NCBI GenBank assembly: GCA_922989275.2
Contig: OV277857.1
Location: 79,849,321-79,913,320, forward strand
Origin: Gari tellinella
Taxonomy: Eukaryota; Mollusca; Bivalvia; Cardiida; Psammobiidae
Reading direction: 5' to 3'
DNA: 64,000 nucleotides
Shown: piece after piece, positions 1 to 9,150 of the stretch
Position numbering within the stretch: position 1 is the first letter of the stretch
Layout: each line of letters opens with the position of its first letter
Position numbers and translations under genes: made by a program
The notes under the pieces: model-generated
What the model was told of the DNA's origin: nothing
What the model saw: only the letters and a program-made list of their open reading frames with translations
Database searches by the model: none

Positions 1-569
1 TTTTCTCTCTCATTTTCACAAACTCACTAAACAAACAAATTATAAGCTATTGCCTCAAATTTTGTACTAGTCGTGAGATCATGGTCTAATAAAACATCTG
101 TATTAAAATTTATAACGAAAAGATAACATTAAAAGCATTTCTATTAACACCAAACTTTTGGAAAAACATTGTTTTCTAGCCGCCAGCGAGCGCCGCTGAT
201 TGAACGACACGATAAATCGCGAGCAGGCCGGATACTTCTCCATTTGTCCTTTCTCCATGTTCCGAGGTAGATCTACTGGATGAAAAAAGTTTGACGCATA
301 GAATAAGGGTAAAACAGTTTATAAAGTAGAGAAAGAAACTTATTCGTACATTGCGAAATGAGGTTTTGCTTATAGATGCACGTTTTTTCCGAGTACTTTC
401 AACATTATTGCATCCCCCATGTCGATTGGGGTTCGAGGACAACAACATTTTCCTATTTTCTTGCTATGTGCACTCTCATTGGTGTGTTTATTATTACTGT
501 GATGTTATTCCTAATTGCCACTGTATTTCCATTTTTATTATTAACAGTATGGCAGAATTTATTATAAAA
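1..569. other. No gene recognised
   Basis: AT-rich sequence with only short overlapping open frames on both strands. None has a recognisable domain or a convincing splice context. Nothing else could be supported here. Confidence 0.5.
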
Positions 570-572
570 TAA

Positions 573-712
573 CAAACAGTACAGAGCCTGTTCAGGGGAC
601 TCTTTGATCTTTTGGGGCCCTCCGATCTGGTTTTACAGTTGTTGCATATAGGGCAATACTATTTGTAAATGACGAATATATTCGTCGCTAGGGTGCAATG
701 TTAAAATGTACG
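573..712. repeat. Decayed MITE-C copy
   Basis: It keeps the C-family order: AAACAGT, a half-hairpin with GGGGACTC opposite GGGGCCCTCCGATCTGG, then ACAGTTGTTGCATA and a tail resembling ATTCGTCGCTAGGGT. Pairing is imperfect and no terminal TTAA pair was found, so this is an old remnant. Confidence 0.45.
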
Positions 713-1383
713 CATGTGTATTACCGAGTGACCGTAAATTATAATTTGTGTGATTGTGTGATTATTTAAATGCTACTCACTAAACTGGACTTTAAACAAA
801 TATTTTTTTTATATAAAAGTACCTTAATAAAAATGTCTCCTACAATCATTACATACCCTATCGAAACTGAACAAATACTTTCTGTTCAATTGTTACTGGC
901 TGATATTCCGACTTAAGGGTTTCATTTTATGTTGTACAACATATGAGACATAAAATGGAAAGGCTACATTAATACATTTTAATTACAATATAAATATAAA
1001 TTAAGCTTGTACTATAAACCCTTTCATCGCCAATATTTTTGTTTACATGTAGGCCTACATTGATATTTTACCACAATAATGCCGTTTGCTTTTGACTACA
1101 TCCTGATTTAGAGTTTAAATTTAACACATCATAAATGCTCCCTTCGGATTTTTTTTCTGGATGGTCTTTGGTACGTTCTGATGGCATTTCACGCATTCCA
1201 AACAGATATAATACAAACAAAAATTAATGTAAAAAACTATTCTCTAATCCCTACCCCTACCAAATCCGTATAGTGTACGCACTCTTACCAGGGGTTCAAG
1301 GGGCATCCCTTAAAGCACGAACGTTGTAAAGCTAAGGACAATATAGTTTCGGAATGACAGTCTTTCGAATAAGCTTTCTACTC
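713..1383. other. No gene recognised
   Basis: AT-rich non-coding sequence. No long open frame, RNA gene or terminal inverted repeat was seen. Confidence 0.45.
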
Positions 1384-1550
1384 CGCACGACTAGTATAAG
1401 AACGACCGTCGTGCGAATAAGTTTTCTAATCCGCACGACTGTCGTGCGATAACGTTTCTTATCCGCACGACCGTCGTGCGGATTAGAAAGCTTATCCGCA
1501 CGACCGTCGTGCAGATAAGAAAAGTTATCGGCAGGACCGTCGTGCCGATA
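1384..1550. repeat. Cluster of short GC-rich palindromes
   Basis: About five copies of the 15-bp palindrome GCACGACCGTCGTGC or close variants lie within 170 bp. They occur near 1385-1416, 1432-1449, 1464-1481, 1497-1512 and 1532-1546. They are separated by AT-rich linkers of the type AATAAGTTTTCTAATC or GATTAGAAAGCTTATC, which are themselves partly inverted. The block stands out in base composition from its AT-rich surroundings. It could be a foldback minisatellite, or a cluster of binding sites for a dimeric protein. Confidence 0.7.
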
Positions 1551-1724
1551 GCCTCTACCGTGTACAGTTAGTAGTCGTAAAGCAACAATTCAAAGGAGAA
1601 ATCACATCAATGATCATAGCATTGGACGGAGATATATTATAATGATTGCAGTGTTTAAAAACTCTTTTTATATGAAGATCTGTCATAGAGTCTGTGTATA
1701 AACTATAATAAAGTCAAACTAAAG

Positions 1725-1972
1725 CAGGGCTGCCATAAGTTGACATGAAAAATCCTAAGATTTCCAAATTTGCATTTTTCAAGTGCGATTTTACGAATCG
1801 TACCTTAACCCCATGGCATTTTTCTTGTTTTGTCGACTACTTAAAGCAGGCTGTAAGTAAAGCAGAATGCGCCTTAGGGCGCATTCTGCTTTACTTTCAG
1901 CCTGCTTTAAGCTACCATGAACTGGGGAAAAATCCGGAGATTTAGGAAAAATCCGGAGAAATGGCAGCCCTG
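1725..1972 (+). mobile_element. MITE-N copy 1 (6-bp TSD)
   Basis: The ends are CAGGGCTGCCAT and ATGGCAGCCCTG. Both sides are flanked by CTAAAG, a perfect 6-bp target-site duplication. The subterminal parts are asymmetric (AAATCCTAAGATTTCC on the left, repeated AAATCCGGAGA on the right). The centre is a B-type hairpin with arms TTAAAGCAGGCTG..AAGCAGAATGCGCC. CAGGG ends resemble hAT elements, but the 6-bp duplication is not the usual 8, so the superfamily is open. Confidence 0.85.
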
Positions 1973-2502
1973 CTAAAGACTTGAAAATTGGTAGTAATGG
2001 CTTCCCTCCTTGACGCTTAGGATTTCGGGTTAGCATTACGACTGGTTCGTCGGTGTCGGGATAAAGTGACCGGCCGGGTAGTCTCAATGGTGCACCTTAA
2101 AAGTGCCCCTTCTCATAATAATCAGAATTGATGGCGTCAAGGTAATAAATAGAAATAGAAAATAGAAATATAAACTGTAAAACACATAAACCAGACAGGT
2201 GTGTAGTGGGTGGAGAGCATAGTTCAGAGCAACGTAAGTGTACTTTGTAAGCTCATACCGTAGCATGCAATAGATTCAATCTTTAGAGGGAGCTTCTCTA
2301 GAATGGACCCCGATTCATATGCGTCGTGCATCTTGCTAGTCGTGCAGGTTTCTTCGCTTCACATACTGAAACTGTGAGATTGTTGACATATCGTTTTCTT
2401 CCTATTTTCACATGATGATGACAATCTGCTCTCCTTTGTTGAAGATTCAAATCTTATTACCTCCCTTTTTCCGGTAAAAAATATAATTGAACCTAACATT
2501 GC
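1973..2502. other. No gene recognised
   Basis: No domain-bearing open frame or repeat end was identified. Short frames on the minus strand here read across the N element next door and are not genes. Confidence 0.4.
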
Positions 2503-2630
2503 TTGTTTGAACTCTTTGAACCCTAGTCCCGCATACATGCGTCCTTTTTCAACGGAACCTTACGGCATAGGCTACCAGTGAAGAGTACACTTGTCCTATG
2601 CAAACACTGAAGATACAGAACAGATGGCTC
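2503..2630. repeat. MITE-C fragment
   Basis: It carries the C-family outer arm: TTTGAACCCTAGTCCCGCAT, a CCAGTGAAGAGTACACTTGT tract and TGCAAACACTGAAG. The hairpin and the other arm are missing. Confidence 0.5.
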
Positions 2631-2707
2631 GATCGCTAATCATGCAGGGTCTACACTGCATGCAGATCATATTTGAATCAGACATTGACAAAATAGATGT
2701 TTATTGT

Positions 2708-2992
2708 TCAAACCCCTTTCAATATCAATGACGCCAAAAAGCGCGATTGCAAACAATTTAGATCCTGATCAGACGTCGCGTTTACAACCGTTGGCGCGGC
2801 CTCTGATCAGGGACATTTCTAAATTCATGTTATGAAATGTCCCTGGTCTGATCAGGATCCAAACTGATTTGACACTCGTCTTCGGAAATGTCTTAAGTCA
2901 TAGCCTACTGCCTTAAATATGACTTTGAAACGATATTGCAGACAACAATATTTAGGCAGACGACAATATGTCTATGGCGGTGAACGGGTTAA
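2708..2992. mobile_element. MITE-A copy with a second hairpin in its core
   Basis: The ends are AACCCCTTTC and GTGAACGGGTTAA. Typical A arms are visible: TGACGCCAAAAAGCGCG on one side, GCAGACGACAATAT on the other. The central GATCCTGATCAGACG hairpin contains another palindrome, GGACATTTC..GAAATGTCC, flanked by TGATCAG, so the core differs from other A copies. Confidence 0.65.
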
Positions 2993-3157
2993 AAATATCA
3001 CGATTATCCAGTAACAATTTAAACAAACAATCTGTAATAAAATATGCATTAAAATAGTTAAGAGACTTCTATAAGAGACTCCTATAAAAGCTTTCTATAA
3101 GGTGAGATCTTATAGGGAGCCTACACAATTTTAGAATACTTTTAAGCAGACGATATT

Positions 3158-5104
3158 GGTCGTATTCGAATCAGGGCAACTATCGCGTTAGTTGGAATAT
3201 TTGTCAACAAGTTCTATTCGAATCACGACTTGATGTTTTTCGTTGACAAAATGTTGTCAAACCCTAAAATCGAGCGTTGATTTAGTCACGTGACCACGTT
3301 TATACCACGTGATTAGGGGAGACCGGGGATAGTTCCTCAACTGTTGATACACGGGGCATGTTGTTACACGACTGGTAACTGACTGATGACGTCAGATATG
3401 ACATCACTTATTTATCGTACTGTTTAAGTTTTAAAGTTGCAATTTTCTCATGGGATTTTTCCAAACCTGCGCGTGACGGGTACACACTTTGGCGCCAAAA
3501 GAGTGATTTTAGACCACGTGACTAAATTTTCATCTAATTTACACTGTTTCGTGCCAGTGCTTTACGTTTCGAATGCCTTGAAACATATAACGGCCGCGCG
3601 CGGGCCGGTATTTTGACTGTGTTTGGACTCGGCTTTAAATATTTTCTATTCTCGATGACGAAACGCGATGTGCAAGTTGCCTCCCTTAGGTTTCAAGTCA
3701 CGTGATATGCTCGGGGCAAGTTGTTACACTAGTCAGGTTCCCGGATGTTTGATTATTCCATAGATCAAAAGATATGGGAGACAGGGAACCAGACTAGTTG
3801 TTACACTAGGCATGGGGCATGTTGTTACAATTTAACAACTTGCCCTATTCAATTCATTTCAAAGAAAAAATCTTTTTAAAACATTATTATATTAAATAAG
3901 AACAAAATAAATAACTTTTCTCTGAGTTCTACATTGTTTTTTATTTCCAAAATGGTCAGACGCTAGATCTAGATCTAAACAAGAATGAGAAGCAGAGAAG
4001 AAACGCCGCGGCACTTTCAAGATCAAACTTGGGTTGATTGGAATGATATTCTTTGGGCGGAAATAGCTCAATGACGCTCTGTAGATATATTGTAGCAGGC
4101 ACAATTTATGTGTTTATGTGACTTAGAGTTGCAGTTAGATAATCTGTCACCTCAAATAGTGTTTTCAAGAGAGCAAGAGGACATTCTACAGGGCTAGATC
4201 TACATGTATATCATAACCTTGGGCTGCAAACATTTATTTCGGTCTAGATCTACCTACAAAATATATGTCAGAGTTCTGGCTTAGAGTTCAGTGTGCCATT
4301 GAGCCATATCAATGTGCCATTGAGTTAAGAGTAGAAATGGCTGGACAATGGAAGCGGGATGATTCTGACCGGTTTGATTGGTTTTCCGGTATTTTGTATA
4401 CCTAGATCAGATGCATCGCCTGCAATTTGGCGGGCGGTTTAGGTCTTCACTTTCTGTAATACCATTAGGCCTATTTCCATTTGGTATGGCTCACATGTTA
4501 GCATTGATATATGTTTGTTTTGTTTAAAGATGGGTCATTTTTCCATAAATAAAATGTAAATTTAGTCTATAAGGACAAAGTGTAACAATTTACCCCGAGC
4601 CCTGTCACAACTTGCCCCAAGGGTGGGGCATGTTGTTACATTGCACTGATGGAATACGTCAAGCTGGTTCGAGCGGAAACGTTCTTGTATTTAACACTTT
4701 CAGTGCATGTCTGTAAACAGCAAAGGTTGTGCTTTGCGTTGATACGTAAATAATATGCATCCGCATATTATTGGAGAAGATATGAACAAAAGTGTAAAAA
4801 GTGTAACAACTATCCCCGGTCTCCCCTAGTGTCTCTAGATAAAACAAAGATAAAGACCCTCTCAATTAATCGATTGGATCCAGATCACATGGCATTATGT
4901 CCGTATATAACAATTGGGAGCATTACGACTGTTTTAACGGGTGTTTGATTCATTTCCATTCGTCCGGAAGAACAAAGTTTTCGTTGACTACAATTTCTAT
5001 TCGAGTCGGGCCAAAATCGTTGATGTTTTTGACATCAGTAAATCTTCGCGCGTTTGCTCCGCCCACTTTTCGTTGACCACAAACTCGATGATTCGAATAC
5101 GACC
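3158..5104. mobile_element. Outer inverted-repeat element, middle layer of a nest
   Basis: The terminal inverted repeats are GGTCGTATTCGAATCA and its complement at 5089-5104. ATT is present on each side (3155-3157 and 5105-5107), a possible 3-bp duplication. GTTGACAA/GTTGACTACAA subterminal motifs recur inside. It sits between A-like arms (AGCAGACGAT on the left, CACGTAAGGGGTTAA on the right), so it appears to have landed in an A element. No transposase frame was seen. Confidence 0.6.
3316..4826. mobile_element. TA-flanked element with GGGGAGACCGGGGATAGTT ends
   Basis: A perfect 19-bp terminal inverted repeat GGGGAGACCGGGGATAGTT is flanked by TA on both sides, as in Tc1/mariner-type insertions. 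The 1.5-kb interior has no transposase-like frame, but repeats GGGGCATGTTGTTACA-like motifs at about 3353, 3714, 3815 and 4624, with inverted versions (GTAACAATTTACCCC) near 4581. The interior motif is related to the sequence just inside the termini. Likely non-autonomous. Confidence 0.7.
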
Positions 5105-5199
5105 ATTCTGATAGTCACGTAAGGGGTTAAACTAAACTGCTGCCCGCGTTGTCTTTCCTTCGACGTGTTATTGAAGTGCGTAAAAATGTTTGGTCTTAA

Positions 5200-5256
5200 T
5201 CAGATCATGGAGGAATTATACCCTTCTCCAGGGTATAATTCCTCCATGATCAGATT
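5200..5256. repeat. 22-bp-arm hairpin ending in GATC
   Basis: The arms GATCATGGAGGAATTATACC and complement (5203-5224 and 5230-5251) surround a 5-base loop. The outer part CAGATCATGG/CCATGATCAG resembles other MITE cores in using GATCAG, but the arm sequence is unique in this window. Confidence 0.7.
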
Positions 5257-5340
5257 CAAAATAGGTATAGATCTGATTGCACTTCAGATCAGGATCAAAT
5301 CTGTTTTTCATAAAATTCTTTATTGTCAATTTTATCGTGA

Positions 5341-5565
5341 ACTTTTCACCGCTTCACCGTCATATTGTCGTCTACTTCAATTTAGTGTCTTCTGCAATAT
5401 AGTTTCAAAGGCAAAATGACTGTGCAAAGTAGATCTATATCCTAATTTCGAAACGAGTGTCAAACAGTTTGGATCTTTATCAGACTCCGAATAACGCGGC
5501 GTCTGATCAGGATCCAAAATGTTTGCAAAGGTGCCTTTTGGCGTCATTGACAGTGAAAGGGTTAA
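5341..5565. mobile_element. MITE-A copy
   Basis: It runs from TTCACCGCTTCACCGTCATA through GTCGTCTACTTCAATTT to a central GAGTGTCAAACAGTTTGGAT hairpin with loop AATAACGCGGCG. It ends TTTTGGCGTCATTGACAGTG followed by AAAGGGTTAA. One hairpin arm carries substitutions (GATCTTTATCAGACTCCG). Confidence 0.7.
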
Positions 5566-5744
5566 TGGCACTATAGGCATATCGAACCAAAACGGCTAAA
5601 ATATATTTTTGACAAATATCACGGAGTAATAACAGACTGTTTTTACTCCGTGCAAATATATGTATAGAATCTAAAAACAATTTTGAAACAATTAATATAA
5701 CAATATTCCAGATATAGCGAATTAAAATGGTATTACTTTATAAA

Positions 5745-5823
5745 ACTGCTCTTTTCTAATATTTGGACATGCTTTTCTTTGAAAAAAATATCCTTAGAGG
5801 TCGAAATATTAGAAAAGAGCAGT
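5745..5823. repeat. Long hairpin, AGAAAAGAGCAGT arms
   Basis: Inverted arms ACTGCTCTTTTCTAATATTT and complement lie about 40 bp apart. No terminal features or second copy were found, so the origin is unknown. Confidence 0.65.
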
Positions 5824-6079
5824 GTAAACATTAATTTTGAACCAGACGAATTTTAGGTTAAGGAGGTTGTTTTCAAGAAAAAGGAAATTATTTACAGTTG
5901 TTGAATAATTATATAGATACGTTTATTATAGATACGTTATATTGGACTTTATATTTGAGCGCAAACAGTTCTATGAAAAGATGATGTGTGTTACAAAGCA
6001 CAAGGAGGAGTGTTGCGTCCCTTGTAAATGGCGGCAGTTTTGTTTCTTTCCGTTGTTTGTTTATGAAAAACATTGAATT

Positions 6080-7010
6080 ATGGTGGATTTAGCGCTTTTA
6101 CAGGATGCGAATATAGGAAATTTTTCGATGCCAATTAAGTGTAAACGTGCTTTGCGCGTCCTGACGGTCTCTATGAACAGTGTGAGTTTGTGTTTGATGA
6201 TTGTTTTGCTGATGTCCATGCTGCTTATTATTAGCGGGAATGTTGAGTTGAACCCCGGACCACCAAAAGCACCTAAAGGTACAAACATCTCGCAAAAACA
6301 GACACAGCTAACTTTATCAGGAGCCTTACAGTCTCCCGTAAACACACCAGATAGACCTCCAGCCAGTGTGGAAACACGTCAATGCCAGCAACGCAATCAG
6401 CAGCGACAACAACAATTAACAGGTGACAAAAATATTGATATACTAACTTTTCTTCGTGATATAAAACAAGAGATGACATCAAATTTTGGCTCAATAGATA
6501 AGAAAATAGACAATATGCACGCCAGTATAAATGAATTAAAGGTCGAAAACGAGGAATTAAAACGGGCTAACAGAGAACTGAGAGAGGAGGTGGAGCTTTT
6601 GAGCTCAAAGATGGACAAGATTGAAGCGCATTCTCGAAGAAATAATTTGCGGTTTAAAGGTTTGAGCGGTAGTGCTAACGAAGCATGGGAGGTAACTGAA
6701 TGGAAAGTCAGACAATTCATTAAGGATGATCTAAATCTACCAGAATTTGAGAACGTTGAGATAGAACGGGCACATCGGGGTGGTGGGGCAAATCAGCAAA
6801 ATAGTCAATTTGTGGTAAAGTTTTTGAAGTACAAAGACAAAGATGCTGTGTTATCCAAGGCAAGAAAACCCCTAAACTAAACATCTCCCCATTCGGTACA
6901 CGAAGACTACACACACCGTGCATTGCACCATCGACGAGAATTGGGCAAACGCATGATTGAGGCAAGACACGAGGGCAAATACGCTTCAGTTAGCTCATTG
7001 TTGAAAACGA
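6080..7010 (+). pseudogene. LINE ORF1 protein with 2A-like peptide, frameshifted
   Basis: An ATG at 6080 opens a 266-codon frame. Residues 33-51 are strongly hydrophobic and run straight into SGNVELNPGP (residues 52-61), which matches the 2A ribosome-skipping signature NPGP. After a Q/P-rich linker, residues about 135-195 form a charged coiled coil (INELKVENEELKRANREL). An RRM-like start, RRNNLRFKGL, follows. This layout fits non-LTR retrotransposon ORF1 nucleic-acid-binding chaperones. The frame stops at 6880, but similar coding (RELGKRMIEARHEGKYAS) continues in another frame near 6935-6990, so a frameshift has broken it. 2A-like peptides at ORF1 starts are known from CR1-like LINEs of sea urchins and other invertebrates. 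No reverse transcriptase follows in the same orientation. Confidence 0.8.
6233..6262 (+). promoter_or_regulatory. 2A-like ribosome-skipping signal
   Basis: It encodes SGNVELNPGP. The consensus of the 2A family is D-V/I-E-x-N-P-G-P. Here D is replaced by N at the first position, which may lower activity. The preceding hydrophobic run could act as a signal sequence when skipping fails, as proposed for echinoderm 2A-like leaders. Confidence 0.75.
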
Positions 7011-7570
7011 TGTATATATATACAACGAGAGCAACGAGGAAATCGTACGTATTACCGTGATACCGCATATACAGGATAAAGGCCTAAGCGCGTCATGTCT
7101 TCTTTGAAATACACTCGTGACATGCGTGGGGCGAGTGTTATATCGTCTGTCTCTCATATAATTGTCAATCTTGTCTTTGAAGTTATTTACGTCCTTGGCA
7201 CTAATCACCCAGTCTGGCAAGGCATTCCACCCATTCACCACACGTAGACCGAATGAATGCTTCCTGATGTTTAATCTCCCGTGTCTCTTTCCCAGTTTCA
7301 TCGCATGGCCCCTGGTTCTTGTTTCGTGGGATTGTGGTAGTAAGGCCTCCTTATTTATCCTGTCTCTGCCAGTGAGGATCTTAAACACCTGGATCATGTC
7401 CCCTCTTTCGTGCCTGTAGTACAATGATGGCAGGTTTAATCTTTTGAGTCATAAGGAAGGTCTCTTAGGTCTTTCCAGAGCTTTGTTGCTCGCCGCTACA
7501 CATTCTCAAGTTTGTCCATGTCGCCCGAGAATTGGTGTATCCTGGGAGCATTTCCGTATTCCAGGATATT
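6990..7570 (-). pseudogene. Reverse transcriptase C-terminal part, non-LTR retrotransposon
   Basis: The minus-strand frame carries RGDMIQVFKILTGRDRINKE, the pattern RRHGRLNIRKHSFGLRVVN-like before NGWNALPDWVISAKDVNNFK, and a short basic tail. This is the usual end of jockey/CR1-type RT proteins (thumb and tail region). Related coding extends upstream to about 7570 in a different frame (KLWKDLRDLP). It belongs with the RT pieces at 7682-8612, from which it is separated by rearrangement. Confidence 0.75.
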
Positions 7571-7681
7571 GAGGGCTGGAAGGGATAATGGTGAAAGTGA
7601 TATTTTTATCAGAGGAGGGAAGATTGTCCAGCGCCAGCAGAAGGCCTTGCAATTCAGGGGCGGGTCACACTAGTCAGGCCT

Positions 7682-7769
7682 ATCGGACCATCCAGAGGTG
7701 TGACCGTTTAGCGAGACTCTCTGTGACCGTCCATGGAGGAAACTTTTTATCCAGGTTCCTATCTGACCT
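7682..7769 (-). pseudogene. RT fragment, one arm of an inverted duplication
   Basis: It encodes GQIGTWIKSFLHGRSQRVSL on the minus strand and is nearly identical to plus-strand 8637-8723. It continues the fingers domain at 8315-8612 once the TTAA element between them is removed. Confidence 0.75.
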
Positions 7770-7773
7770 TTAA

Positions 7774-8310
7774 AGCGACTCGCAACCAGATGGTGCATTA
7801 AAAATAGTAATTTGTAAATATGTGTCAAACGCTTATATAAATGGTAAAGAATTAGTTCAGGATAAGAAATTCTGTTTAAAAAAATGAATTTCAATAAAAA
7901 AAAATATTGGTCTCTGGTGGGATTCGAACCCATGGCCCGGGATTGGCGGACAGAAGGCAAAATAGGGGAAACCGCTTAGACCAATGGACCACGGAACTAT
8001 CCGTTTATCTCGGATCGATTTAACGTATTTCAATGTGTTGCGGTCGAAAGTGCATACAACTTCGTAATTCGGCTCGTGTTTATGTCTGAGCCCGTGTAGA
8101 GAAGCAACAGCAACAACTATACCGTCTACTAGTCGGTATAGAAAAACGATGGAAAATATCTAAAAATCTAAGATTCGGTGACGATTCTTGAGACTTTTTT
8201 TGGACTGATCATATTTTTTTAATGTCAGAAGCCAAATAATGCCACAAATTTGCTTTTATTTGAGTATTTTATTTTATTTTGACAAGTACACCATCCGGTT
8301 GCGAGTCGCT
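7774..8310. mobile_element. TTAA-flanked MITE inside an RT gene
   Basis: Terminal inverted repeats of 24 bp with two mismatches (AGCGACTCGCAACC.GATGG) are flanked by TTAA at 7770-7773 and 8311-8314. The duplicated RT arm on the plus strand (8633-8645) shows the uninterrupted site with a single TTAA, so the duplication of TTAA is directly visible. This fits piggyBac- or Kolobok-type insertion. A tRNA-like sequence lies in its middle. Confidence 0.8.
7908..8000 (-). ncRNA. tRNA-like sequence (Leu/Ser-like), probably SINE head or pseudo-tRNA
   Basis: Minus strand: an A box TGGTCTAAGCGG and a B box GGGTTCGAATCCC, spaced by a long variable-arm-like stretch. The 3' side reads CCCACCAGAGACCA. The acceptor stem pairs only partly (GGTC with GACC), so a functional tRNA is unlikely. 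Confidence 0.5.
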
Positions 8311-8314
8311 TTAA

Positions 8315-8612
8315 TACCGTAGCTGTTTAGTTTATTTGTAAGCCTTGCATGTGGGACCGTATCAAACGCCTTTTTGAAATCAAGGTAGATAGTGTCTAGT
8401 GGTTCGCCCCTGTCTAGCGCGTCTGTCCACTCATCGATGCACACAAGCAGTTGTGTCATGCATGACCTCCCTGGCACAAAACCATGTTGTTCATCACAAA
8501 AAAGTTCATTATCTGTCATATGGGCCATCACTGCTTTTCTAATAATGGATTCCAGGATCTTGCAAATAACTGAAGTCAGGCTGACTGGTCTGTAATTGCC
8601 CCTGCTTACAAG
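8315..8612 (-). pseudogene. RT fingers domain, non-LTR retrotransposon
   Basis: Minus-strand coding shows GNYRPVSLTSVICKILES, QHGFVPGRSCMTQLL and YLDFKKAFDTVPHARL, the first conserved RT blocks of jockey/CR1-type enzymes, including the first catalytic Asp (YLDFKKAFD). It stops at SYGIK, where the TTAA element is inserted. Confidence 0.8.
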
Positions 8613-9027
8613 TAAACTAAACAGCTACGGTATTAAGGGTCAGATAGGAACCTGGATAAAAAGTTTCCTCCATGGACGGTCACAGAGAGTCTCGCTAAAC
8701 GGTCACACCTCTGGATGGTCCGATGTCACCAGTGGCATTCCTCAGGGTAGTGTGTTGGGTCCAGTCCTTTTCGTCGTGTTCATCAACGACCTACCCGAAG
8801 CCGTAACCAGTGTCACCAGGATATTTGCGGACGATACCAAGCTGTTTGGGGGTGTATCGACAGTGAAAGACAGAACTAAGCTCCAAGAGGACATTGAGCA
8901 ACTGTCAGCCTGGTCAGACAAGTGGCAGCTACAATTCAACACCAACAAATGTAGTGTTATGCACTTGGGTCGTAACAACCCTAACCACTCATACCAGATA
9001 AGAGACAATGATGGGCATCACATTGTT
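8609..9027 (+). pseudogene. RT palm domain, inverted relative to the rest
   Basis: The plus strand encodes KLNSYGIKGQIGTWIKSFLH, then SGIPQGSVLGPVLFVVFIND and FADDTKLF (catalytic Asp pair), then WQLQFNTNKCSVMHLG. The first 115 bp duplicate the minus-strand arm (8308-8338 plus 7682-7769). The remainder supplies the RT core missing from that arm. It runs into AT-rich TAGCATTT-like sequence near 9030. Confidence 0.8.
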
Positions 9028-9150
9028 ATTCGCATTTGGCATTGGGAAAATAGCAATTCGCAAATAGCAATTTGCATTTAGCAAATAGATTTAAAATTTC
9101 ACAAATAGCATTTAGCATTTAGCATTAGGCATTTTACAACTAGCAATTAG
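9028..9150 (+). repeat. Degenerate TAGCATTT/AGCAATTTGC repeat
   Basis: Irregular repeats of a 7-8-bp word: GCATTTGGC, TAGCAATTTGCATTTAGC, AAATAGCATTTAGCATTTAG and variants. It starts exactly where the RT fragment ends, so it may be the microsatellite-like tail of a rearranged insertion. Confidence 0.55.

Noticed and set aside
1384..1550. CRISPR-like array of spaced palindromes
   Set aside because: The repeats are short, vary in spacing, the linkers are related to each other, and there are no cas genes. The genome is eukaryotic.
1791..2087. 98-codon minus-strand frame
   Set aside because: Reads through MITE-N 1. A similar 116-codon frame at 61793-62143 reads through MITE-N 5.
6233..6262. Viral origin of the 2A motif
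   Set aside because: The rest of the protein is a LINE ORF1 coiled coil with an RRM-like part, and nothing viral lies nearby.
7908..8000. Functional tRNA-Leu or tRNA-Ser
   Set aside because: Internal promoter boxes are good, but the acceptor stem does not close. Kept only as tRNA-like.
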